From Eubacteriaceae bacterium (GTDB taxonomy: Bacteria; Bacillota; Clostridia; Lachnospirales; Lachnospiraceae): DNA of 64,000 nucleotides. Below the pieces are notes generated by a model that did no database searches, was not told the origin of the DNA, and saw only the letters and a program-made list of their open reading frames with translations. Where the stretch lies: assembly GCA_910574915.1 (NCBI GenBank), contig CAJTCR010000023.1:1-64000 (forward strand), in the 5' to 3' direction. Of this stretch, positions 25,548 through 35,223 are shown in pieces. How positions within the stretch are numbered: position 1 is the first letter of the stretch; each line of letters begins with the position of its first letter. The translations under genes were made by a program, and so were the position numbers.

Positions 25548-27233
25548 TTATTTTAGTGTAAATTGACCGACCAGATGTTCCAAGCTTTCGGACTGCGCAG
25601 ATAACTGTTCGCTTGTAGCGGATGTCTGCTGTGCTGCGGCTGAATTGTTCTGTATCACTTCTGAAATCTGTTCGATTCCTTGCTCTAATTGTTTCATGGC
25701 GTCTGCCTGGGTATCGGATAGTTCGCTGATCTCATTTGTAGAAACTGCCAGCGAATTGATGCCTTTAATTACGATCTCGATAGCAGCGGTTGCCTTTGCC
25801 ATGATTTCATTGCCTTTTTCAATTTCCTGTAAGGAATTTTCAATCAGTTTCTTCGTATCGACTGCGGAGTTGGCGCTGTCGGAAGCAAGCTTGCCGATCT
25901 GGTCTGCGACAACGGCAAACCCTTTGCCGGCTTCTCCGGCTCTTGCAGCTTCGATCGATGCATTCAGTGACAGAAGGTTTGTCTGAGAAGCAATATCTTC
26001 AATCGCGGCAATAATATTTGCGATCTCTCTGGAAGTATCGTTGATGCGTTCCATTGCCTGATTTAAAAGCCGGATGTCTTCGCTGCTTTCCTCTGCATTG
26101 TGCCTGAATTTTTCTGCATCCCGGTAAGACTGATTGGCTTTTTCAGAGCTGTGGATCACGGTTTCTGTTATATCCTGGATTGTTGCAGTCAGCTCCTGTA
26201 CGGACGCTGCCTGGTCAGTAGCGCCTTCGGCAAGCGACTGTGCGCTTTCAGACATCTGGCTCGCACCTAAGGATACTTGATTTGAAGCTTCGTGAATGTT
26301 GCCCAGCGTGGAGCTTAAAGTAGCCGTAATGGTATCGATCGCGGTGCCAAGCTGCTTAAATTCCCCGCGGAAATCAGCGTCAGCAGAGACTGTAAAATCG
26401 CCTTTTGCAAATGCGCTGAGTGCTTTGCTCAGCTCACGGATATAGCTTTTTAACAGGCCGATGGCAGTATTAAATGACTGGGTCATTTCTCCGATCTCAT
26501 CTGGATACATCACTTCTACTTGTACGTCCAGATTGCCCAGCTCCAACTGCCCAGTTGCTTCCTGGATACGAACAATCGGTTCTGCCAGTATTTTCGCCAC
26601 TTCTTTGGAAATACGCATGGCAAGGACGATTGCAGTAATAATAATCACAATAATCAAGGCTGCCATCACATAAGTCTGTATCGTTAACTGGCTCTTGACC
26701 TTGTTGCCGTTTACAACGTTGAGGTCAATCAGTTCTTCTACTGTGTTTGTTAGCTTTTGGTACTTTGGCTTTGCTTCCCTTAACAGCAGGTTTGTCGCTT
26801 CAGCGTCTTTATGAGCCATTGCGAGGGCTTCTACCTGGACAAACAAAGAACGGTATTCCGGCAGAAGCACATCAATTTGTGATATGTAAGCCTTTTCTTC
26901 TTTTGTTGTACAGTGCAGCTTTACCGTTTCGTATGCGTCGTCTGTCAGGTCTTTGCCCACATTTAATTCTTCATCGGCTGTTTTCATTTCCTCGTCGTCT
27001 TCTAACAGGATTAATTCACGTACGAGCGTAGGTTCTCTGCTTAAGTAGGTACTAAAGATCCCGATCTCACCTTGGGAAAATCCGTTTTTAACAAGGGCGC
27101 TGCTGTAGCGCGCATTACAGTAAAGCAGAATAAAAAGACCGATAATGCCTGCCAGACTAGCGATCATCACAGTGAGGGTAAAGCATGTCTTCAGCTTTTT
27201 TTCTACTTTCATATCTTTTATCTTATTTAACAT
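25548..27233 (-). CDS. Methyl-accepting chemotaxis protein
   Basis: A 561-aa receptor. TM1 is at about 17-39, a periplasm-type four-helix sensor spans about 40-185, TM2 is at about 188-210 ([20 protein letters not shown]), then HAMP ([20 protein letters not shown]), and the signalling domain with the conserved hairpin tip [20 protein letters not shown] followed by [19 protein letters not shown]. It should control CheA through CheW/CheV. The start at 27233 is preceded by AAGGAATT. Its stop faces the candidate small RNA terminator. Confidence 0.96.
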   Translation of the reverse strand: MLNKIKDMKVEKKLKTCFTLTVMIASLAGIIGLFILLYCNARYSSALVKNGFSQGEIGIFSTYLSREPTLVRELILLEDDEEMKTADEELNVGKDLTDDAYETVKLHCTTKEEKAYISQIDVLLPEYRSLFVQVEALAMAHKDAEATNLLLREAKPKYQKLTNTVEELIDLNVVNGNKVKSQLTIQTYVMAALIIVIIITAIVLAMRISKEVAKILAEPIVRIQEATGQLELGNLDVQVEVMYPDEIGEMTQSFNTAIGLLKSYIRELSKALSAFAKGDFTVSADADFRGEFKQLGTAIDTITATLSSTLGNIHEASNQVSLGASQMSESAQSLAEGATDQAASVQELTATIQDITETVIHSSEKANQSYRDAEKFRHNAEESSEDIRLLNQAMERINDTSREIANIIAAIEDIASQTNLLSLNASIEAARAGEAGKGFAVVADQIGKLASDSANSAVDTKKLIENSLQEIEKGNEIMAKATAAIEIVIKGINSLAVSTNEISELSDTQADAMKQLEQGIEQISEVIQNNSAAAQQTSATSEQLSAQSESLEHLVGQFTLK

Positions 27234-27275
27234 ACTCTTAATTCCTTTTCCGTATTTTTTCTTGCTTAAAATGGC

Positions 27276-27303
27276 TTAATACAATACGATATTCGCTTGT
27301 CAA
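27276..27303 (-). promoter_or_regulatory. Promoter of the MCP gene
   Basis: On the minus strand TTGACA (27303-27298), a 16-bp spacer and TATTAA (27281-27276) lie about 45 bp before the MCP start codon. Confidence 0.5.
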
Positions 27304-27402
27304 GGTACGGGTGATAATTGTGTTCGGTACTAACTGCTAATATTATAACACTTCAAAAAAGAAGATACAATCATTATTTTGAATTACCGCGCAGGTTGGC
27401 GG

Positions 27403-28476
27403 TTAAAGGTCGGCAAGCTGGCGGATGATTCCGCAGCACTTATAATGGCGCAGAGGGTAAGCTTCCACAGGCACGTTTCGTTCTTTGGCAAGCCGTAAAA
27501 TATGCCGCAGCGAAGGATCGCATGTACAGTGCGGGGCAATCAGTACTTTCCACGGAACGCGCCGCAGCAGCACTCTTGTCGTCTCTCCAATGCCGGGCTT
27601 AACCAGGTTTAAATCAGAAACAGACAGCGATTTGGCAAGCTGGCGGACTTCCGCAAGCCCAGTATCCGCGGTATGGCTGGTGTCTTTAGTGCTGTGCCGA
27701 TGTGCAGTTGTCTTAGCCAGTGCCGGAAAATGCTGCTCGATCGCTGCAATATAAGCATAAGACAAATCGGCATGTTCTAGTTCGCCGTAATAAGCGGCTC
27801 CGTGAAAATCATCCTGCCCGATTATGTCGTTTCTTAGAAAAGTCCGGCTGATCAGCCCGGATACCGTACTGTTTAAGCAGGAGCTTGGAATCAGGATGTC
27901 CTCATGCGTGCCGCACAGCGATGTCATATTTGCCGGATCTGCCAGAACTGCAAGATCACAGGATACGCCGCTGTAAGCTGCCGTTGCTTTGCGCAGTTCC
28001 TGCAAGATCGCGCCTTTTCCCGTCCATCCGTCGACAAACAGCAGGCTGCCCGGCTCATAGCGATCCAGCAAATACCGCATGGCGTTGTGGTCAATGCCCT
28101 TTCCGCGGATAATGGAAATGGCATAATGCGGCAGGTCGGCATGGCAGTAGCTGCGCAAATACCGTTTGAGCAGGATGCCAGCCGGAATGCCTGCCCTTGC
28201 CAGTGATACGAGAACCGTATGTTCTCCTTTTTTCTGTAAAATCCGCTCTGCTAAGCGCGCAGCCGCAGCGGCTACAGGTTTTGCGTAAATGGGAAGCACT
28301 TCCTTGTATACGCGCATATATGCCTCGGTAGGGACATATTCTATAGGCAGCATCTCGCAGTAATGCCTGCCGGACTGGATCAGCCTTTCACGCTCATTTG
28401 CCGGCTGCGGTTTGACCAAGCCTGTAATATCCTTCAACAGCAAAATGACGTCCTCTTTTTTGTAGGAACTTCTCAA
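27403..28476 (-). CDS. StiP-family (former PRTase_1) protein with C-terminal PELOTA domain, Ter system
   Basis: A 357-aa protein. Residues about 70-250 show the StiP/PRTase_1 core: LVSLARAGIPAGILLKRYLR, YAISIIRGKGID, SLLFVDGWTGKGAI, and the Cys-containing ILIPSSCLNSTVSGLISRTF. The last 75 residues (WKVLIAPHCTCDPSLRHILR and onward) fit a PELOTA-type RNA-binding domain. Comparative work on Ter (tellurite/stress) loci places this protein in a biosynthetic module with the aldolase, HAD, YceG, TelA and TerD proteins, all found in this window. It was first described as a phosphoribosyltransferase and later as a cysteine protease; the activity is uncertain. The start is TTG 28476, set by GAGAGGTGA; the upstream ATG at 28536 overlaps the promoter. 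Confidence 0.85.
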   Translation of the reverse strand: MRSSYKKEDVILLLKDITGLVKPQPANERERLIQSGRHYCEMLPIEYVPTEAYMRVYKEVLPIYAKPVAAAAARLAERILQKKGEHTVLVSLARAGIPAGILLKRYLRSYCHADLPHYAISIIRGKGIDHNAMRYLLDRYEPGSLLFVDGWTGKGAILQELRKATAAYSGVSCDLAVLADPANMTSLCGTHEDILIPSSCLNSTVSGLISRTFLRNDIIGQDDFHGAAYYGELEHADLSYAYIAAIEQHFPALAKTTAHRHSTKDTSHTADTGLAEVRQLAKSLSVSDLNLVKPGIGETTRVLLRRVPWKVLIAPHCTCDPSLRHILRLAKERNVPVEAYPLRHYKCCGIIRQLADL

Positions 28477-28507
28477 ATTATCACCTCTCATCAATTCATA
28501 CATAAAT

Positions 28508-28536
28508 AGTATATAGGATGAAACACGTATCGTCAA
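28508..28536 (-). promoter_or_regulatory. Promoter of the StiP-PELOTA gene
   Basis: On the minus strand TTGACG (28536-28531), a 17-bp spacer and TATACT (28513-28508). The start point would fall just before the GAGAGGTGA ribosome binding site, which supports the TTG start. Confidence 0.75.
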
Positions 28537-28612
28537 TCTTGATGCAAATTGTACCTGAAAAAGTGCGGATTGTGTCTAAATAGCTGAACGCAATAGCTTT
28601 TCTAATTCATTC

Positions 28613-28621
28613 TGCTATAAT
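28613..28621 (+). promoter_or_regulatory. Extended -10 promoter of the GHKL sensor gene
   Basis: TGCTATAAT is an extended -10 element (TG-N-TATAAT) 38 bp before the gene. No good -35 box is present at the expected distance. Confidence 0.5.
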
Positions 28622-28658
28622 AAATGGATAAATGGGATCAGTTTAAGGAGGCAAAAAG

Positions 28659-29984
28659 ATGCTGGGTGGTTCTGTAGTCATTGCTTTTATACGGTTTGGG
28701 GTCAGCCTTGCGGGTACAATTTTGTTATATTCCATACTCAGTGAGCCGCGGTACAACAAAAAACAGACAATTGTGCGTTATACGGTATTCAGCCTGGTTT
28801 TGATGTCTGCGGCATGTATCTGGTATGTGCTCGATTGGGAGAGCTGCGTCAGGATCGTGGCATTTGCAATGTTTATCTGTTTTTCTTTTTTTGCGGTATC
28901 GATGAGCTGCGACCCGCTGTTTTTATCCGTTTATAAGCTGGCGCTTACGTTTTATCTGCTGGCGGTATTTTTAATCGGCGGGCTGGAGGTTTCGATTTTG
29001 TTTTTCGGCAGAAACGTATGGGTGGATATTGCGGTGCGTACCGTGCTGATTGGCGGCATTGCGTTTCTGCTGGAAAAATATGTGAAAAAATCAATCCGGG
29101 GATTCAGCCATTATGTAGAATACGAGCTGGATCACTTTAGTGTGACAGTTATGGTGATCAGTATCCTGTTTGGGATTGGATTTATTTTAAATCCAAATCT
29201 TGCAATTAATACACCGTTTCGCCTGTTTCAGATTGCGACGAATTTTATTCTGACAGGGGCGCTGCAGCTATTGGTATTCCGGCTCTATCTGCATATCGGA
29301 AAAGAGAAGGAATACGAAAGGGAAAAGCAGCTTATGGAGATGAACCAAAGGCTGCTGGAACGAAATCTGGAGATTTTGGAGGATTCTGTGGAGACAAGCA
29401 GAAGAATCCGGCATGATGTCAGGCATCACAATGCGGTGATCGCAGAGTACGCGCGTCTGGGGCAGGTACAGGAGCTGCTGCAGTATGTTAAGGAATATCA
29501 AAAAGAGACAGAGGCACATACCTCGGAGACGATCTGCGCAAATATGGCGGTGAACCATGTGCTTTGTGCATATACAAGGAAGGCGCGGAAGGAGCAGATC
29601 AAAGTAATCTTTGACGTCAGCCTGGATAAGTATGTGGCGATTCCGAATATTGATCTGATTACGATACTTGCCAATGCCTATGAGAATGCGATTTATGGCT
29701 GCATTGAGGTAAAAAAGCAGAATACGGGCAGAGAATGCGTGATCTATTTAAAGATTCAGAGGAAGAAAAACAAGCTGGCTGTATTTTGCAGCAATACATG
29801 CAGAATGGAAACAGAGCTTAAGGACGGCAAGCCAAAGCCTGAATTTACAGGCGGCATTGGTGTGTTAAGTATTATTAAAACGGCGGAAAAATATGAAGGG
29901 GAATATGATTTTCAAAACAACAATGGGGTGTTTGTGTTTCGGCTTGTGCTTAAGATTCCGCAGACGGAGGCGGATGAAATATAG
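28659..29984 (+). CDS. AgrC-like membrane sensor with GHKL ATPase domain (orphan)
   Basis: A 441-aa protein. Six to seven hydrophobic segments fill residues 1-225, a coiled linker follows, and the kinase-like part starts with the His motif RRIRHDVRHHNAVIAEYARL typical of AgrC/GHKL peptide sensors. The ATPase domain (about 325-435) has the N box LANAYENAIYGC and a TGGIGVLSI glycine box. AAGGAGG precedes ATG 28659. These sensors normally sit next to a LytTR response regulator; none is adjacent here, and the gene is inserted between two Ter-module genes on the opposite strand. Confidence 0.88.
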   Translation: MLGGSVVIAFIRFGVSLAGTILLYSILSEPRYNKKQTIVRYTVFSLVLMSAACIWYVLDWESCVRIVAFAMFICFSFFAVSMSCDPLFLSVYKLALTFYLLAVFLIGGLEVSILFFGRNVWVDIAVRTVLIGGIAFLLEKYVKKSIRGFSHYVEYELDHFSVTVMVISILFGIGFILNPNLAINTPFRLFQIATNFILTGALQLLVFRLYLHIGKEKEYEREKQLMEMNQRLLERNLEILEDSVETSRRIRHDVRHHNAVIAEYARLGQVQELLQYVKEYQKETEAHTSETICANMAVNHVLCAYTRKARKEQIKVIFDVSLDKYVAIPNIDLITILANAYENAIYGCIEVKKQNTGRECVIYLKIQRKKNKLAVFCSNTCRMETELKDGKPKPEFTGGIGVLSIIKTAEKYEGEYDFQNNNGVFVFRLVLKIPQTEADEI

Positions 29985-30011
29985 TGGTGTAGGGTGAACG
30001 GGGGTGTATTT

Positions 30012-30278
30012 GGAAGGGACGCTGGGAGAGGGGATGGGCACACCCTGGCTGCGTCCGTTCCAGAATGGTAAGAATCTCTAGGTATTCTGCTGGAACGTTG
30101 TGGCTGTGCACGGTCGCGGCACCTAGTTCGCTGCCTGCCGGCAGCTAAAGGTGCCGCTTGGCTGCGCCCCTGGTTGTTTTGCAGAATACCAAGAGCTTCT
30201 AACTATTCTTCCAAAGCCGCAGCCAGGGTGTGCCCATCCCCTCTCCCGGCTGTATTTCGCAAGTGCTACTAAAACAAG
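30012..30278 (+). repeat. Dispersed 260-bp palindromic element, copy 2 (plus orientation)
   Basis: It begins GGAAGGGACGCTGGGAGAGG 28 bp after the GHKL gene stop and ends GCAAGTGCTACTAAAACAAG. The outer arm GGGATGGGCACACCCTGGCT near 30030 is exactly complementary to AGCCAGGGTGTGCCCATCCC near 30221. The inner core hairpin is GCGGCACCT...AGGTGCCGC with GCTGCC-TGCC-GGCAGC at its tip. It occupies nearly all of the gap before the aldolase gene. Confidence 0.92.
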
Positions 30279-30323
30279 CCTGATATTTGTGCGCTGTAGT
30301 ATTAAAAACGTTTATGGTTTTGG

Positions 30324-31289
30324 TCAGGGCTGTCTGATTCCGTAGGTGTTTGCGAGAAAGACAATTTTTTTTGCCCAATTTGCGTGTGTTTTTTGCTCGT
30401 TCATTCGTTCTCGTGTGGAACTGGCGCATACGGCGAAAGGCGAGTGGCTGTCCCATTGCAGAATGTTTTGGGCGTCGTCGTAGTCTTTTTGGGTAACTGC
30501 GTAGGCGTTATTGACAACTGGGATCTGGTTTGGATGGATTACGGTTTTGCCGGTAAATCCGCACAGCTTGTCGTCGGCAAGCTCGCTGATAAGCCCTTCC
30601 TTCCAGCCGCTGCCGCTGTAGTATTCCCATACCGCGCCGGATACGACGTAGTCCATGCCGTAGACGGTCAAAATATCAGAAAAAATATCCGCGACCGGGC
30701 GAATGCGGTGGATGGATTCATCTACATGGCGCCGGAACGAAAACAAATGGCACAAATCGTTGCCGCCGACGCGGATATTCAGCACAAGCTCTTCCACATG
30801 GGAGAGCTTTTCTTTTAGTGTATACAAGACGTCATAGCGGCTGCGCAGGTCTATAAGGCACGCGCTCTCATAAATAGGCATCAGGTACAGTGTCCTGGCA
30901 AGCTGTTCGTTGGCGGTGATTACTTGCTGTATGTAGGCATCCGCGTTTTCCGGTGAAAATTTTGGAATAATAAAACCGGTGATTAATGCCTCGTCCTCTC
31001 CAAGCAGGCGGATGATACGCCCGATTTGCTTTGGGCAGCGTACGCGGATAAAGATCTTTGGTACGTAGAAGGCAGCGTGCTCCATCGTGTGGCGGATCTG
31101 GCAGACGGAGGCTTTCAGGCAGCGCTCCGCTTCTTCTACATGCGCATCGCCAATCGTATCTTCCAGACAAAGCGCAAGAGAAAAGCGTCTGCCAAATTGC
31201 TGCCCGATAATGGAAGCGGCGATTGTTTCCCGGTTTGCCGGGCAGTATAAAAGTGCACCGACGCTGTAGTAGATCGATGAATTTTTCAT
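30324..31289 (-). CDS. HpcH/HpaI aldolase - citrate lyase beta (CitE)-like protein, Ter module
   Basis: A 321-aa TIM-barrel protein. ALLYCPANRETIAASIIGQQ at the N-terminus is the typical CitE-like start; RVRCPKQIGRIIRLLGEDEA, ITGFIIPKF, LMPIYESACLIDLRSR (with the metal-binding Glu) and LNIRVGGNDLCHLF follow the HpcH/HpaI pattern. CGFTGKTVIHPNQIPVVNNA near the end is the conserved late motif. In Ter loci this enzyme is part of a predicted pathway for a nucleoside-like metabolite. The start at 31289 has AAAGGAG upstream. It is separated from the StiP gene, its usual neighbour, by the GHKL gene and repeat copy 2. Confidence 0.88.
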   Translation of the reverse strand: MKNSSIYYSVGALLYCPANRETIAASIIGQQFGRRFSLALCLEDTIGDAHVEEAERCLKASVCQIRHTMEHAAFYVPKIFIRVRCPKQIGRIIRLLGEDEALITGFIIPKFSPENADAYIQQVITANEQLARTLYLMPIYESACLIDLRSRYDVLYTLKEKLSHVEELVLNIRVGGNDLCHLFSFRRHVDESIHRIRPVADIFSDILTVYGMDYVVSGAVWEYYSGSGWKEGLISELADDKLCGFTGKTVIHPNQIPVVNNAYAVTQKDYDDAQNILQWDSHSPFAVCASSTRERMNEQKTHANWAKKIVFLANTYGIRQP

Positions 31290-31412
31290 AGGATACTCCT
31301 TTTATATTGCTGTTCACTGGGAATACCAGTGAAAGGTTTTGTATTTCAGTATAGCCATTGTTGGAGTATTATGCAAGAAGGGAACATATGTTTTGCTGTT
31401 TGCCGTTTATTG

Positions 31413-31441
31413 TTGACAAGATACTTTTCTAATGATATTCT
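31413..31441 (+). promoter_or_regulatory. Promoter for the protease-YceG-TelA-HAD operon
   Basis: TTGACA (31413-31418), a 17-bp spacer and TATTCT (31436-31441). The 265-bp gap between the divergent aldolase and protease genes otherwise holds only a short open frame without support. Confidence 0.6.
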
Positions 31442-31554
31442 TGGATATAGTAATATGATGATGATAAAAGATACTATTCAATACCGCGATCACTTTTATC
31501 ATCAAGCAGTGAAAAAGACACTTTGGTTGTTAGATTAGATCTGGGATCGGAAAA

Positions 31555-32871
31555 ATGATAAAATACAGACATAATTATATAGTAGCGACATCGCCTGAGA
31601 GCTTTGCACAGATCAGGTGTGGTGTCCATAACGGCGTGCGGGATGTCTGCTTTGTGCGGCTGCTTGGCAGGAGTGAGAAGCTTGACCGGCAGGTGCTTTT
31701 GATGGATCAGGAGCTGAACCGCAGGATGCAGGCAGGAGAGCTTTATTACCGCAGGATCGCAAGCCTGCCTGGACTAACGGCGCAGGAAGAGATCGCTTAT
31801 TATACGGACTGTTATGAACAGTGGGCGGGGGCGCCCGGGACAAGAAAAGAAATCCATACAAAGGGCACAGACAGGACGCAGGCAGAGCTGCTTGGCACGG
31901 CGTGTGCGTCGGTGTTGCAGTGCTACCAGCGCGGGAAGGCGGCTGTGACGGAGTCGATGCGCAGAAACTTTGCCGTCAAGCTGCTTTACTGGTTTGATAC
32001 GGTTTGCGGCGGAAATACGCAGTGGAGCGGAGAAGGATGCAGGAAAATTGTGGCGGAAAATGTATGCAGGGAGCAGGAGTATTTGTTTTACTATTTTCTG
32101 ACGCTGACAGGATGCGACGTTTTGCTGCTGCAAAGCGCCGGCGACCCGTTGAACGAGCAGTTGAAAGGCTTGTCGAAAGAGGTGCGGATCGGGCAGTTTG
32201 GCACACAAAAGCTGCCGCAGCCAAACTGCCCAAAAGCAGCAGGCGCAAAGGGGCAGGAAAAGCTTGTAGTCAAGATCCCAGAGCGAAACAGGAAAAAACG
32301 GGAAAAAAGCTTTGAGGAGCTGGCAGCGCTTGCTTCTTCGATTGTGTTGATTTTAGTCCACGATGCGAAGGGCGAGGTGATTGGCACCGGCTCTGGCATT
32401 ATGGTCGGAAGCGGCGGGTACATATTGACAAATGACCATGTAGTAAGGGGCGGCGCTTCGTATTCGGTACGTATTGAAAATGACGATCAGGTATACCATA
32501 CAGACGAGCTGATTAAATACAATCCGCTGCTGGATCTGGCTTTGCTGCGTATTGAGCGGCGCCTGGCGCCGATTCCGATTTATGGCGGCGAAAAAAAGCC
32601 AGTGCGCGGCCAGGCGGTTGCGGCGATCGGCAGCCCGCTCGGATTGTTTAATTCGATTTCAGACGGCATTATATCCGGGTTTCGCACGATTGACGGAGTG
32701 GATATGATACAGTTTACGGCTCCGATTTCCCAGGGCAGCTCCGGCGGCGCCGTGTTAAATATGTACGGGGAAGTGATTGGGATCAGTACGGCAGGGTTTG
32801 ACCGGGGACAAAATATCAACCTTGCGGTCGGGTATGAAAGCATCCGCCTGTTTATAAAGGGATTTCGCTGA
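31555..32871 (+). CDS. Trypsin-like (HtrA-type) serine protease with YceG-related N-terminal module
   Basis: A 438-aa protein. The C-terminal 190 residues are a chymotrypsin/HtrA fold with the full triad: H295 in LTNDHVV, D327 in NPLLDLALL, S396 in QGSSGGA. The oxyanion region is intact; there is no PDZ domain and no signal peptide, so it probably acts in the cytoplasm. The N-terminal 230 residues include GCDVLLLQSAGDP (186-198) preceded by LLYWFDTV, which closely parallels the YceG protein encoded next (GCDVVLLQYAGDA preceded by WLYYRFERIV). The shared module suggests that protease and YceG recognise the same partner within the Ter system. It is the first gene of a run of four. Confidence 0.85.
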   Translation: MIKYRHNYIVATSPESFAQIRCGVHNGVRDVCFVRLLGRSEKLDRQVLLMDQELNRRMQAGELYYRRIASLPGLTAQEEIAYYTDCYEQWAGAPGTRKEIHTKGTDRTQAELLGTACASVLQCYQRGKAAVTESMRRNFAVKLLYWFDTVCGGNTQWSGEGCRKIVAENVCREQEYLFYYFLTLTGCDVLLLQSAGDPLNEQLKGLSKEVRIGQFGTQKLPQPNCPKAAGAKGQEKLVVKIPERNRKKREKSFEELAALASSIVLILVHDAKGEVIGTGSGIMVGSGGYILTNDHVVRGGASYSVRIENDDQVYHTDELIKYNPLLDLALLRIERRLAPIPIYGGEKKPVRGQAVAAIGSPLGLFNSISDGIISGFRTIDGVDMIQFTAPISQGSSGGAVLNMYGEVIGISTAGFDRGQNINLAVGYESIRLFIKGFR

Positions 32872-32924
32872 TTGCAGGCAGAGCGAAAAATGGATAATCA
32901 GAATGTGAATGAAGGTGGCAGTGG

Positions 32925-35207
32925 ATGTTCCAGCATAAGAAAATTCAAAATCTGAACGACTTTTTTAAAAACCAAAGCGAACGGGAGAGCGCCGGGGTCT
33001 ATTTTTACAGGATCAACGGCTATTCGGAGGAGATCGGCGGCTTTATCCGTGCTTATTATGAAGCGGCGCGCAAAAACGGTGTCGTGATCGAAGGTAAGTT
33101 GCAAAATCCAGATGAAAAAAACCTGTCTTATTATTATGAGGTAATGGGCATTGATTTTATGCTGAGCACCGGATTTATCGGTTCCAGCTTAAAAAAGTGG
33201 CTGCCTAGGATGAATGACAGGCAGCGGGAAAATGTGGCGCTTAGCTTGTATGATGCGCTGTTTTTGCTGCAAAAGGAAGGCAAGAACGAGCATATGCTGA
33301 AAAACGCCTATACGAAATGCATGTGCTGGCTGTACTACCGGTTTGAGCGCATTGTAAACCAGTTGGGGGAAAATACGCTGCCAAAGATCCTGTATGAGGG
33401 CGCCGTCAGCCAGTATGAGCTGATGATTTTATCGATTTTGTCCAATGCGGGCTGTGATGTCGTGCTGTTGCAGTACGCAGGAGACGCGGCGTATTTAAAG
33501 CAGGACGCGCTGTCGCAGTATTCGTATGAATTAAAGCTGCCTGGGATGGCGCCGTTTCCGCCGGAGTTTTCCTTAAAGCAGGTACGCGAACAGATGCAGG
33601 AAGCGTCAAATCGGGAAAGGCTGTATGGAATACCGCCAAAGCGCAAAAACTGCACCAACGCGTGGATGGAAGGCAATGTACTGGCGGATCTGAAAAAAAG
33701 TCCGGCGCAGCGCGGCGATGATCCGGCGTTTTATTATAACGGTTTTTGCAGAATCAACGGCGCCGAGGATAAACTGGCGTATGCAAATGAATTGTACCAG
33801 TTTCAGTTGGACTTAAAAAATAGCGGGCGTACGATGGTAATTGTAAACGAAAGCCTGGGGCGTCCTGCAATGGAGGAAATTGCCGCTGTCCGCAGGAACC
33901 ATTATACAAAGCCGGAACAGTTGGTTATGGATCTGTCTTCGAATATCAATGTGCGCGATACGTCCAGTGTAGAGCTACAGCGCATGATGGTGCGCGCGTT
34001 TGTGGATGTGATGCTTGCAAGGATACAGGAACTGGGGCAGGCGCTGAATCTGAACAAGCTGACCAATCAGGCAGTCTGCCTGCTTTGCTTTTTAAAGCGA
34101 TACGAGGGCAGGCTGTTTGCCGGATGGAAAGAAAACGACGTCTCCTGCTTTATTTATATGGGCGGGTGCCAGGATGAGAGCGAAGCGTTGTTTTTCCGGT
34201 TTCTGGCAAGGCTTCCGGTCGATGTGCTGATTCTATGCCCCGACCTTGCGCGGCGCTGCTGCCTGAAAGACCGGCTGCTGTATGAGGTACATTATGAGCA
34301 GTCACTGCCGCTATCGGTGTTCCCGGAGGAAAATACAAACGTCGTGATTGGTACGGCGGCATATCATGCAGAACGTGAGCTGGATACGCTGATGTACGAA
34401 GGCAGCGGCATTTACCGGGAAAAACAGTATGAAAAGGCAAATACGGTTATTTTGCAGACGATGTATGAAGAAATAGGCATTCTCTGGAAAGAAGAGGTGA
34501 AATACAGGCCGAGCTTTACGACGGCAAAGGACGAGGTGCATATCCCGGTGATTTTTGCGAAAGTATCCGGCGTAAAAGACGGGCTTGTGCAGCCGTATTG
34601 GAGGTTTATCAGGGAGCTGGTGACAGAGGATACCTTTGTCATCAAATCGGCGCCGTTTATAGAGCCCACGGCGCCGAACCCGGTGCGTGCCTATGCAGCG
34701 GAGTTTTATAAAAACGGCAGGCTTTTAAAGGATAAGATCAAATCTCACGCCAGTTATCCGTACGGCCATTTAAGAGAGGAGATCCAGGATTATATACTGA
34801 GCAAATTAAAGCTGCTGATTGACCAAAAGGTGATTCGCGGGACGTTTGAAAACGGGACAGAATATGCGGTGATCGCAACTGTTTTGAATCTGCCAAAGGA
34901 GATTGTCAGGCTGATCCAGAAGTTTGACTTTACGAAAAAAAATCCGAAGCTTCTGTATATCCATACGACAGAGGCGATGATTTCTCTGGAGGATACGATT
35001 TTAACGGCGTTTTTAAACCGGATTGGATTTGATATTGTTTTTTTTGTACCGACGGGCTATCAGAATGTGGAAAAGTATTTTAACCGCAAAATTATGGAAG
35101 AACACCAGATCGGGGAGTATTTGTATGACCTGCATGTGCCGAATTTAGAAGGCAATTTGCAGCGTACGCGGATATCATGGCGTGACAGGTTATTCAAGAG
35201 AAAGTAA
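32925..35207 (+). CDS. yceG: YceG-family Ter-associated protein
   Basis: A 760-aa soluble protein similar to Bacillus YceG (in the yceCDEFGH Ter-like operon). An ILSNAGCDVVLLQYAGDA-type module occurs at about residue 170, a related LPVDVLILCPDL at about 430, and NRIGFDIVFFVPTGY at about 698, pointing to a protein built from repeated modules about 260 residues apart. YceG proteins are larger or smaller by lineage; Bacillus YceG is near 540 residues. The function is unknown, but it is a fixed member of TelA/TerD loci. AAGGTGG precedes ATG 32925. TelA follows 16 bp after its stop. Confidence 0.85.
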   Translation: MFQHKKIQNLNDFFKNQSERESAGVYFYRINGYSEEIGGFIRAYYEAARKNGVVIEGKLQNPDEKNLSYYYEVMGIDFMLSTGFIGSSLKKWLPRMNDRQRENVALSLYDALFLLQKEGKNEHMLKNAYTKCMCWLYYRFERIVNQLGENTLPKILYEGAVSQYELMILSILSNAGCDVVLLQYAGDAAYLKQDALSQYSYELKLPGMAPFPPEFSLKQVREQMQEASNRERLYGIPPKRKNCTNAWMEGNVLADLKKSPAQRGDDPAFYYNGFCRINGAEDKLAYANELYQFQLDLKNSGRTMVIVNESLGRPAMEEIAAVRRNHYTKPEQLVMDLSSNINVRDTSSVELQRMMVRAFVDVMLARIQELGQALNLNKLTNQAVCLLCFLKRYEGRLFAGWKENDVSCFIYMGGCQDESEALFFRFLARLPVDVLILCPDLARRCCLKDRLLYEVHYEQSLPLSVFPEENTNVVIGTAAYHAERELDTLMYEGSGIYREKQYEKANTVILQTMYEEIGILWKEEVKYRPSFTTAKDEVHIPVIFAKVSGVKDGLVQPYWRFIRELVTEDTFVIKSAPFIEPTAPNPVRAYAAEFYKNGRLLKDKIKSHASYPYGHLREEIQDYILSKLKLLIDQKVIRGTFENGTEYAVIATVLNLPKEIVRLIQKFDFTKKNPKLLYIHTTEAMISLEDTILTAFLNRIGFDIVFFVPTGYQNVEKYFNRKIMEEHQIGEYLYDLHVPNLEGNLQRTRISWRDRLFKRK

Positions 35208-35223
35208 GGAGAGGAAAAGCGAA

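Noticed and set aside
30151-30345. Open frame beginning MPLGCAPGC in element copy 2, with a similar frame in copy 5 (55443-55649)
   Set aside because: The frame exists because the repeats are alike; it has no ribosome binding site and is not kept in copies 1 or 3, so it is not a gene of the element.
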